Assembly (NCBI GenBank): GCA_008000375.1
Contig: SMOI01000254.1
Location: forward strand, 1-46,441
From: Poteriospumella lacustris
Lineage: Eukaryota > Sar > Chrysophyceae > Chromulinales > Dinobryaceae
Reading direction: 5' to 3'
DNA: 46,441 nt
Positions 10,800 to 18,956 of this stretch are shown here, piece after piece. The position numbers and the translations under genes are program-made. Below the pieces are notes generated by a model, which was not told where the DNA came from, ran no database searches, and worked only from the letters and a program-made list of their open reading frames with translations. Each line of letters starts with the position of its first letter. The stretch's first letter is position 1.

Positions 10800-11498
10800 A
10801 TGGGCGGTGCAATAGCGCCGCTTGCTCCCGCGGACTGTTTCGACGCCGACGCACTGCGCAAAATCGCCGGCGAGTCTTTCGACGAGGCAATTTTTGAACG
10901 ACACGCAAAGATATCGAGCAGTGGCAAGCGCGTCGTCGCGTTCGAAGATCTCGTGAAGTTGGGCTTCGCTGTGAAGGGCGGCGCGGGCGACGACTGCGAT
11001 CAGTCTGCTCGCACTCTCGCTTCGGAGCTGACCGCGCGCGTTCCAGAAGCTGCTGAGCCCGCGGTCGAGGACATCAAGGGCGTAGAGCAGCCTGCAGAGC
11101 ACTCGGAGGCTCCTTCGCCGAGCGCCCCGAGCGCCCCCGGTGTCCCCAGCCGCAGTGCGAGGGTCAGTCGACAAAACACGGGCAAATCGGGGATCTCGCT
11201 GGTATTCGGGAAGAAGACGCACGTGTGCGCTGAGGGCCACGCCCTGCAGATCATTTTCAGTGGCTCGCCGGAGGCCGCGCAGTTCACGGCCGCCGCGACG
11301 GAGGGGCTCGTGTGCGGCCTGTGCAGCGAGGACGACCTGGTCGACTGTCCGTTCTACTTCTGCTCGCCGTGCAGCCAGATGCAGTGTCATTACTGTGCTG
11401 TAGGCGGCGGCGCGGAGCCCGACGACCTGTCGGGGCATGGCCGCTTCGACGACAGCGAAAGTCCGCAGTGCGGCGGGGACGACCTGAGCGAGAACTAG
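10800..11498 (+). CDS. Putatively N-myristoylated protein with DC1/C1-like zinc-binding C-terminus
   Basis: A single exon of 232 residues from the ATG at 10800. The N-terminus MGGAIAPL fits an N-myristoylation signal. Residues ~15-65 are helical and contain an EF-hand-sized segment (FERHAKISSSGKRVVAFEDL) that lacks the calcium ligands. A Pro/Ser/Ala linker follows, then a cysteine/histidine module: HVCAEGHALQI, GLVCGLCSEDDLVDCPFY and FCSPCSQMQCHYC. The spacing (C-x3-H, CxxC, CxxC, CxxC) recalls DC1 or C1-like zinc domains. A lipid-anchored regulator at a membrane is a reasonable inference; no specific family member is recognised. The upstream in-frame TTG at 10785 is not needed. Confidence 0.75.
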   Translation: MGGAIAPLAPADCFDADALRKIAGESFDEAIFERHAKISSSGKRVVAFEDLVKLGFAVKGGAGDDCDQSARTLASELTARVPEAAEPAVEDIKGVEQPAEHSEAPSPSAPSAPGVPSRSARVSRQNTGKSGISLVFGKKTHVCAEGHALQIIFSGSPEAAQFTAAATEGLVCGLCSEDDLVDCPFYFCSPCSQMQCHYCAVGGGAEPDDLSGHGRFDDSESPQCGGDDLSEN

Positions 11499-13243
11499 CC
11501 GCGACGGTCGCACTCGTCAGTCACACACGGCGGGCGCCGTCGCTGCAGTATCGATGGGCCGGTTGTCGCTTGATCGTTTCTACCTTTTGTTTGCCGCCTT
11601 CGTAGCCGCCGCGTTTTCCCCAGTCAAATCCGTTTTCGCTTCTGCCTGACGCGCAACGCGATCGGGCCGCGCTGAGCCGAGCGCCTGTCCGTCATCCGCT
11701 GACCGCCACAGCGCGCGCCTGCTTTCCCTTGGTAAATCTCTAACAATTCGTTTCGCCGTGTTGCGCCGCCGGCTCCGCTTTGTCCTTCGTGAGCACAGAC
11801 CAGTCGCCCGCTGCGCGCGCGTCTCTTCGGCAGAGCGCCGCCTCTCGGCCGTTGCCCTTTCCCGTTCGTTCGCATGGGAACCAACGCTGCCGTTGATGTC
11901 CCTGCATGCAAGACACCCGAGCGATGCCCATTGGCCATCAGAGCCGCAGTTCTGAAAGCTCTTTTGGCCGAAGACTGCGGCCAGTTCGAGTTGAGTATGT
12001 ATTCTGCGCGACGCTCGACACATGCGCTCGGCCTGAAGTAAACGTAGGGTCTGCGCCCAGCCCTGCTGTCCATTGCTCTGCTCTCACCTCCCAATTTTGA
12101 ATTCGTTGCGCCTGCACAGGCCCCTCAACTTGGAACTTGAATCAAACAGCCGTGTCAGTCTCATTCGTTCCGGTTGGCCGTCGTCGCCACTGTCTCTGTC
12201 TGGGCGGCCTCTCGTCTTCTATATCTTGCTGCAGTGTAAAGACGCCAGACCCCGCCTCGCTCCTCCAATGTGTTTGTTCCCTCGTCAACTTGTTGCGCGT
12301 ATCTCACTGATGCCGCCCGTCGGTGTGCTCCGGGCGGGCGGCGCCTGCTCCGGTCTCTCTTGCGTTTCTTTGTTGTGTCCATTTTCTATTGCGAGCTAAG
12401 CTTCCGCTGCAGCTCGCCCCCTTCGCATTTGGGAACGTGGCCGTGCCTTCAGGGCAGGTGCCGGGCACGTCAGGAACACACACTACCACACGTTAGTGTG
12501 GCGGGCCTTGACCTCTGCGGTGTCAGCGAAACCGCGTCCCGGTGACCGTCCCACACACGTCCGCCCAGACCCCAGACCGACTCGTCGGGTCAAACCGTGC
12601 TCCGCGCCAGTGGGTCGCCATTCGGGACTCTTCTGGGACCAACGCCATTTATGATTATTCCTGTCGGAGGGTGCAACGGAATTTGTGGGACCGTTGTCGC
12701 GAGCTGTTTCACTCGGAAGTGTCAGACTGCGGCGGGCAGTTGTTGCGGTGCGGGTCTTTCGCCTTAGCGCACGCAACTGCGGCGCTACGTCTGTAAACCT
12801 CATAAATCTACATTTCTATAAGCGTGCGGAGGACGGCCATGCGAGATAACTCGAAGAATGGCGCAAGCGTCTGGGTCAAACGTCGAGCAGAAGCCGTCGA
12901 CCACCGGCGCAGGCGGTGTCGACCGCTCGACAGAAAACGATCAATCCGCGTTAGAAAATGTTGGAAAAACGATCTGCAGTGTAAGAGATGCACAGGTGAA
13001 TAGAGCTCAGCGTGTGTTACATTATTCTATCTTGAATTCAGCGAGTTATGCAGAGAAAACGTGTGTTGTGTCTGGCGATTGACTGTTCCGCACCGAATAA
13101 GGGCGACAACTTTGGCTCCGCTCGTCAGAAATCCTTCGTACAAGTTCTGTTGGGTGTCTTCCACAGAGCTCTATCCATGCGCATCGTTAGACGCCCTCCT
13201 GCCTGAAGGGAAGAACGTGAACGGGGTCAACTGATGCCGCAAA
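11499..13243. other. Gene-poor stretch
   Basis: No convincing gene. The first ~900 bp, downstream of the zinc-binding protein, is pyrimidine-rich on the + strand. A small hairpin (ccacac-gtta-gtgtgg) lies near 12484-12499. A 74-codon open frame at 12858-13082 overlaps a dispersed sequence motif found again near 14.3 and 35.8 kb and may be part of a decayed element. Confidence 0.4.
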
Positions 13244-14072
13244 ATGTCGGTCGACGGGGGTGGCGCTGGGAGCGACGTAGAAGAGACGGCACGGCGCGCA
13301 GACATTCCCCACGCTGCGCCTGCAGTTGACGGGGAAGCAGGTACGACCGTCGACAGGCCATAGCCCAGCAGCGTCGACGCATCGTTCCTTCGCGATCGTG
13401 GCTCGAGCGTGTCGACTGGTGGTGGAGTCAGAGACGTCGCGTGCGCTCCGCGGCCCCGATCGCCGCCGTCATTCCCACCCGGACGCGCAAACAGCCACAG
13501 CTCGCCAGGCGCGGCCTCCAGGCCCTATACTACACCACTCAGTCACGGTCACAGAGGAGACGGAGATCGGGCTCGCAGCACGGCTGAGGTGCGCGGGAGC
13601 AGCGGAGCCACCGGCCGGCCGGGCGCCGAAGCAGCTCGGTCGCTCAGCCACCGCCTCGCCTCACTCGGCGATAGGCTCAGCGATAAGCCGCTCACATCAC
13701 TGTCTCTTGCAAGCCGGGCTGTCTCCGCCACGAGCCAATGGTCAGGCGAAGCGGGGCGTCGTGTGGCCAGCGAGACGAGTCGCCTGCGACGACGTCCCAA
13801 GTGCGCAGCGACGAAGGAAGCCTCTGAGCCAACGGTCTGCGGCCCAATGGCCTTCATCAACAGGCGGTGGTCGGATACGTCGGCAACAGACGGCCCTGAG
13901 TGACCGAGGGCCTGGTCGACCGGCTGGTCGATCCACCGGCACAGCGGGCAGCAGCGTCTGCGGGTGCCGACCCGCCGCCTTGCAACAGAGACGCCTGCGA
14001 ACGGTTGATGTCGTGCGACTCTGTGCTGAAAAGAGGAGAGACTCTTCTCGTTCGCAGCCCGTGTGCAGATGA
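13244..14072 (+). CDS. Possible two-exon gene, unrecognised
   Basis: The ATG at 13244 opens MSVDGGGAGSDVEETARR, an initiator-like acidic start, and reaches a possible donor (gtacga) at 13341. Splicing to the CAG ending at 13431 (intron 91 nt) joins in phase to an open frame ending at 14072. The product would be about 245 residues, rich in Arg, Pro, Ser and Ala, with no recognisable domain. Other frames in the second half are equally open, so the second exon and even the existence of the gene are uncertain. Confidence 0.2.
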
Positions 14073-14214
14073 AGCGGGAACGGTTCTGGTCGGAGAGCGG
14101 CGTTCTGTGCGCGGGGAACAGCTACCAACCGAAGGCGCGTCGGTCCACAGACAACGCATTGAGGCAGCAGCGAAGACCTCGTCGGAGAAAAAGAAGCCGC
14201 GAATCGCTGGATGA

Positions 14215-15064
14215 CACCAAAGAAGCTGAAAGCATCGTCGACGATTGCGGCGGGCCGGGGGGGGGGGGCTTCCACCGCTTCACGCACAGTCAAGTCCACA
14301 TGGTCAAAGAAAACGTTGGAAAAACATAGGGTGACCTTCTTAATGCTCTAGAAGAGCTTGCCGCTGCCATGCGAATCGCACATATGCCGCCTACTCATTG
14401 AATTTGCATATGTATCCAATGCACGACCAAGTCGGAACTCGCAACGGGGCGGTGACGACGAGGGCAGCGTCATCATCATCATGAAGAGGTATTGCGAGTT
14501 GCAAAATTAAACGCCAAAACGTACTTCAATGAAATTGGTTTCAACTTTTTCAACGCGACACGCACCACTGAAAACGATTGCTGTGACACCCATCACTCCA
14601 ACGGCAGACCGACACACGACGAAATGGCCTGTGAGGACAAAGTGGGGAAGTCTATAAAGGGGAAAAAGTTGAAACCAAAATAAAAATAATGTCGCAGACG
14701 ATTTCGGCGTTTAATTTTGCAACGCGCAATACATACAGTGAGCGGTGTTGGCGGAGAGAATGAGGAATTTGGCGTTGCGAACAGTACATGGTACACTTGT
14801 ACATTGTACGTAACCACTCAAACTTTACAATAATACACATATCTTATCTTTTGTACATAGTTTGTCCTGTGCAGAAGAAGTACAATTTTCTTACTTTACA
14901 TACTGATATAAGGAAAATAGATCGTGATTATACGTTCAGGGCCCTTAGCCGCTGAAAATCGCCGCCGCAGCGTCGCCGTCGAAATCGGAGATCGCTTCCC
15001 GTTTAGTTCCGGTTAAACCGCCAGTGTTCACTCCTTAACTCCAGATCAAGTGTGCAATCGAACA
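14215..15064. other. AT-rich island upstream of NAA10, with fold-back element
   Basis: Clearly more AT-rich than its surroundings from about 14290 to 14940. It starts near a run of 12 G (14257-14268), contains the dispersed motif at ~14305-14327 and the inverted-repeat element at 14489-14732, and ends in the NAA10 5' region. No gene is seen. Confidence 0.5.
14489..14732. mobile_element. Fold-back / MITE-like element (imperfect inverted repeat)
   Basis: The left arm (14489-14551) and the reverse complement of the right arm (14662-14732) align end to end. Both start gtattgcg, continue with gttgcaaaattaaacgcc, and end ttggtttcaactttttc, with mismatches and small gaps between. The ~110-bp spacer has no coding signal. 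Size, AT-richness and inverted termini fit a non-autonomous DNA transposon or MITE. No clear target-site duplication is visible, so a simple hairpin-forming repeat is also possible. Confidence 0.65.
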
Positions 15065-15933
15065 ATGGTGTGTATTCGACAAGCGACTGCGGAGGATTTG
15101 CTCCAAATCCAAAATTCGAACCTGTGGTGCTTGCCTGAGAAGTAAGTCCGACGGCTGTCAATCTGTGTTTCCGCTTCTGTAACAATGCGATTCTTCACAG
15201 CTATCAGCTGAAGTACTACATGTACCACTATCTCACCTGGCCCCAACTCATCCATGTGGCGGAGAACCACAAAGGCGAGATCGTCGGCTACGTCCTCGCG
15301 AAGATGGACGAAGACGACGGCGCCCCCGCGCACGGACATATCACCTCCCTTGCCGTTCTGAGAACGTATCGCAAATGTGGAATAGCGACGATGCTAATGA
15401 AGCAAGCCCACGCCCGCATGCAGGAGGCTTTCAGCGCATCCTTCTGCTCGCTGCACGTGCGCCGCACCAACATGGCGGCCTTCCACCTCTACTCGCAGAC
15501 GCTCGGCTACCTCGTCCACGAGGTAGAGGCAGGCTATTATGCCGACGGAGAAGACGCCTATTCTATGCGTTGCTATTTTGAGGCGCCGGAGGTTGCGGCA
15601 CAGAAAAAGAGCGTCGCAGCGGCGCAGAAGGCGCTGGCTGTGTCTTCGTCCGTCGCCGCCGTCGCGGCTGTTGCCTCGTCCTCCTCTGCGACCGCATCGT
15701 CCTCTTCATCGTCCTCTTCTAGTGCAGTGGGGAATGGAACCCCCGCTGCAGGCGGAGCTTCACCCGCAGCGTCTTCTTCGAGTGGCGCGGCCAACGGTGA
15801 GGCGGCCGCCGGCGACGACAAGGACGTCGCCGCCGCCGCCGCCGCTGTTGCCGACGTTTCACTGAACAAAGGTGGCACCACCAAACCCGGCTCGTCGTCT
15901 TCCTCCGGAGGGTCGATGGGCAAGAAGGGCTGA
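15065..15933 (+). CDS. NAA10: N-alpha-acetyltransferase 10, catalytic subunit of NatA
   Basis: Two exons, 15065-15141 and 15201-15933, joined by a 59-nt intron (GTAAGT...CACAG) that splits the codon for Asn in LPENYQ; 269 residues. It transfers acetyl from acetyl-CoA to N-termini of nascent chains at the ribosome, normally with NAA15. The GNAT domain fills residues 1-150: MVCIRQATAEDLLQIQ, LTWPQLIHVAE, GEIVGYVLAKM, GHITSLAVLRTYRKCGIA (the acetyl-CoA binding loop, RxxGxA type) and YYADGEDAYSM, all nearly identical to animal and plant NAA10. The ~115-residue tail is Ala/Ser-rich low complexity, more repetitive than the acidic tail of human NAA10. Confidence 0.97.
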
Positions 15934-16276
15934 TCGAGGGACGTGTAACGAACTGTGTAACTCGCTGCGCGCGCAGCGTCTGTGGCTCCGCCGTTGTTGA
16001 CCGGTCCATTTCACAGCGACGGCTACTGGCCACACGGCCGCGATGCGTTGCACTTAGGCTTACAGCACGCGTGGACGGTGCATCAACAACAGGTGGCACA
16101 CGTCGCAACGCCACAAGCTGCGCGACACGCAGCCTGCGACCACCAGTCGCGTCTCCCGTCGTGACCAACGGCGAAGACGCTGGTGGCGGGATACAAGCCG
16201 TTCGTCGTGCCGGCTCGACGATGTATCCGTCAGAGAGCGCAGAAGTTGGCGCCGGCGACGGGCGCCGGCCGATGCG
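15934..16276. other. Convergent 3' region between NAA10 and SNRNP27
   Basis: About 340 bp between two converging genes. No gene or repeat is evident. Confidence 0.4.
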
Positions 16277-17105
16277 CTAAAAGGCCACGCCGCCGTCGCT
16301 CCCACCGCCTCCGGCCCCGGCCGAATCGGGCCTCTTCTTCTTGTTCATGTATTGTCGGTACTTCCGCGCCTTGTGCTTCGCCACTGCGCCGGACGCCGGT
16401 CCAACGAGGTTGTCGTCGACGGCCTTGCCCTTCGTCGTCGAGAAGCCCGAGAAGCCGAGCATGGCCATCATCTCGTCGTCCTCGTCGCTTCCGTCCTCGC
16501 CATTCTCGTCTGCCTCTCCATCCTTGCGCTTGTCGCTGTCGTCGTCGCCTGCATCAAAGCGCCAAATGACCAATGAAAAGGGGTCTCAACGTGCTCTGGA
16601 GGGGACTGACCTGTCGTGAGGCGCTGTACGAGAGCCAGACGCTCCTTCTTCGCCTGTTCCCGTTGCGAATATGATCCCATTGCACTAGAAGACGAGGGCG
16701 CCATGCCGTGTGGTAAGCTACTGGGTCCGCTGGCGCTGGAGACGCTGGCGTTGGATCCGTTGGGGCCCGAATCTCTGTGGCCGGCCGGCCGGTGTGTCGT
16801 TTCCCGCCCGAAACTGTCTATGCGACTCGACCGATCGTCTCTGCCGCGAACATCGCGATCGCGGCTTCGATCACGCTCGCGGCTATCACGTCGAGAGCGA
16901 TCGCGACTGTCTCGACGTGAGCGATCGCGGCTGTGGCCCCGCCGCTCACGAAAATTGTCGCTTCTGCCGAAATCCTCTCTACAGACGACCACCGTGAACC
17001 ATTGGCACTGCAAAAATCGAAGCAAACAGTCATTCAGTACCTTCGCCGATCGCCACTGCGGCTTCTACTTCTCCTTTCTCGATCGTAATCCCTGCCCCTG
17101 TTCAT
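16277..17105 (-). CDS. SNRNP27: U4/U6.U5 tri-snRNP 27 kDa protein
   Basis: Three exons, 17105-17041, 16978-16611 and 16548-16277, with two 62-nt introns, give 234 residues. It is a spliceosomal tri-snRNP protein. The N-terminus is an RS domain beginning MNRGRDYDRERRSRSRSGD and continuing with RD/RS repeats (SRDRSRRDSRDRSRRDS). The conserved C-terminal block reads EMMAMLGFSGFSTTKGKAV then KARKYRQYMNKKK, matching human MMKLMGFASFDSTKGKKV and KRKYRQYMNRK. The end (about 17 residues) is Gly/Ser/Asp-rich rather than the human NRPLDFIA. None of the exon junctions is marked by a methionine, so the gene is easy to miss in a frame scan. Confidence 0.93.
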
Positions 17106-17444
17106 CCGGACTGTTCTACTTGATACGTCAGTTATGAAACGACGTCCTCGTCGCGGGACCGGGCAGCAAATGCTGATGCGATCTGATGAAGTGAATCTGT
17201 TCGTCGGACGCGTCGGTCTTTGCACCAATCGACCGCTGCAGATCGCGATCGATTCCTTCGACGAGGCGACCGGCGCCGAGCGGCTCCTCGTCGTCGTCGT
17301 CGTCGTCGTCGTGCCCTAACCCGATCCTACTACCCAAATACCCAGACACCCAAGTCGTGGACGACGAGCGACGCGGCGGCCAACTGGCGCCGTGGGACTG
17401 GCACCCGGTTATCACTTAGGACTCGCCGCTAGATTACATAGGGC
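17106..17444. other. Intergenic region with (GTC)n run
   Basis: Lies between the head of SNRNP27 and the 3' end of the CPI1 gene. A GTC trinucleotide run occurs near 17289-17313. The 61-codon + strand frame at 17134 ends in eight valines encoded by this run and is not convincing. Confidence 0.4.
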
Positions 17445-18422
17445 TCAGCGCCGAGGGTAGTAAATGTAGAAGGCTTTGCCGGGAATGGTCAGCGGAATGT
17501 CCAGTGCGATGCGGCAGAAGTCCAACAGACAGAGCACCAACATCGACGCCCCGAGGACCTCGAATACGGTCTGAAACAACGTGTGTGGCACGGCGGACTT
17601 CGTCTTGTCCTTTGAATTGACATGTTCGTCAACGCGGTAGAAAACGGGATAGGAGACGATGAAGTAGATGCCGTAGAAGGCGGACCCCAGGGTGTAGGCC
17701 ATGTACTTGTCCTGGAAGGAATAGTACGGGAACGCCGAGATCGACAAAGACTCCATGAACGCCGTGAAGTAGGCGAAGGCAAAGATGACTGTCCAGAACA
17801 AGAGCGTGCGTGCAGACCCGGCCTGGAAGCTGGTTTCAACTTTGCGCAGGAGAAGGTTCGAGAACGTGTGGTAGGTGACGAAGTAGAAGTGCGTGGCGAA
17901 GAACAACGCGATCGGCACATCGTTCAGGCGGTGGGCCGGGAACGTGTAGCGGGCCTGCAACACCGAGTAAAAGTAGTGCGTGTACCAGTAGTTGCCGATG
18001 AACGAGAAGATCGCGATCCACACATTGGCCTTGAATGAGTAGCGCTCAGTGAGAGGCAGATGGCGCTCGCTCTTCAAAGGAAATATCACAGGCTGCAGCA
18101 AAAATGGCGCGGCAAGGCCCGTGCACAGCTGCATATACGAGTTTTCGTTGAAATGCTCATATACTCCAGTGGCGACCACCATAGCAAAAATGAAAATCCA
18201 AACGGCAGTGTACACCAAGGCAAATTGCTCGAATTCCAACTTTGCGGCGTTTTCTGAGGCAGGAAGGAAGCGACTTGCCTTCTTGTCTTTGTTTGGCGAT
18301 TGGAACAAGGTCATTCCAAGGATAACAGCGCAGATGGACGCCAAGATGCCGACCATCGTGATTTCGACGGGCATTTGGCCGTTTTCATCCGTCCAGGAGG
18401 TGAAGGGCAACGATTTCGACAT
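17445..18422 (-). CDS. CPI1: Cycloeucalenol cycloisomerase (sterol biosynthesis)
   Basis: A single exon of 325 residues, about 45 longer than Arabidopsis CPI1, mostly at the N-terminus, which adds one membrane segment (MVGILASICAVILGMTLF). The enzyme opens the 9,19-cyclopropane ring of cycloeucalenol in the endoplasmic reticulum. Family motifs in order: LTERYSFKANVWIAIFSFIG, NYWYTHYFYSVL, ARYTFPAHRLNDVP, SISAFPYYSF and GIYFIVSYPVFYRVDEH. The plant enzyme has RYWVKANLWI, YFWTHYFFKVL, ASYTFPSWKMNNVP, ISNFPYYEF and AIYFIVSFPMFFRMDE. It implies sterol synthesis through cycloartenol, as in plants, many algae and several protist groups, rather than lanosterol alone. Confidence 0.95.
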   Translation of the reverse strand: MSKSLPFTSWTDENGQMPVEITMVGILASICAVILGMTLFQSPNKDKKASRFLPASENAAKLEFEQFALVYTAVWIFIFAMVVATGVYEHFNENSYMQLCTGLAAPFLLQPVIFPLKSERHLPLTERYSFKANVWIAIFSFIGNYWYTHYFYSVLQARYTFPAHRLNDVPIALFFATHFYFVTYHTFSNLLLRKVETSFQAGSARTLLFWTVIFAFAYFTAFMESLSISAFPYYSFQDKYMAYTLGSAFYGIYFIVSYPVFYRVDEHVNSKDKTKSAVPHTLFQTVFEVLGASMLVLCLLDFCRIALDIPLTIPGKAFYIYYPRR

Positions 18423-18956
18423 GGACGACGGAATGATCTGTTGGATGGGGATCTGAGAGATATCTTGTGGATCTTCCCGGCCTGCAATGTCCTAAGATCG
18501 AATCGGGAGTCGTTTGGTCGTTTGGTCGTTTGGTCGTTTGGTCGGCGCTGCCTGCCAGCCGACAGATGTGCACGACGACGAGGCAGCCACAAAGATGAAA
18601 CGCGCACCCCGTCGAGGGGCGCCGCTGACGGTTTCACCGCGGCGAAGCTCACGGACGGACGAGGTGCTGCGTGTCCTCTGGCAGGAGCCTGACTCAGAAT
18701 CTCGCGTCAAAGTTTCCGTTCGCCTGGCGACTGCCCATTGGAACATCGGAACATCGAACGTTGTTAGTTATCGGCACTTGTAGCCTGGTTGTCTTGGTTG
18801 GGGCTCGTCAGCAAGGCACACTTGTTATCAAAACGTTTCCATTGTGACTGCCGTGTTATTGGATAAGGGGTCGATTTCTTTTCCATTGATGATCCGACGC
18901 GGATTGGACTGCGACACCACCTTTTCTCTTTCTACTTTCATTGAGGAGCGGAGCAG
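18423..18956. promoter_or_regulatory. Divergent upstream region between CPI1 and the guanylate cyclase
   Basis: About 530 bp between two gene heads. It contains the 8-bp tandem repeat at 18510 and a less GC-rich stretch at 18760-18900 next to the cyclase start. No named regulatory site is evident. Confidence 0.4.
18510..18544. repeat. Tandem repeat, 8-bp unit tcgtttgg, 4 copies
   Basis: Four perfect copies plus a partial fifth, about 90 bp upstream of the CPI1 start codon. Confidence 0.95.

Noticed and set aside
17134-17319. 61-codon + strand gene
   Set aside because: It ends in a valine run from a GTC microsatellite, has no domain, and lies in the SNRNP27 upstream region.
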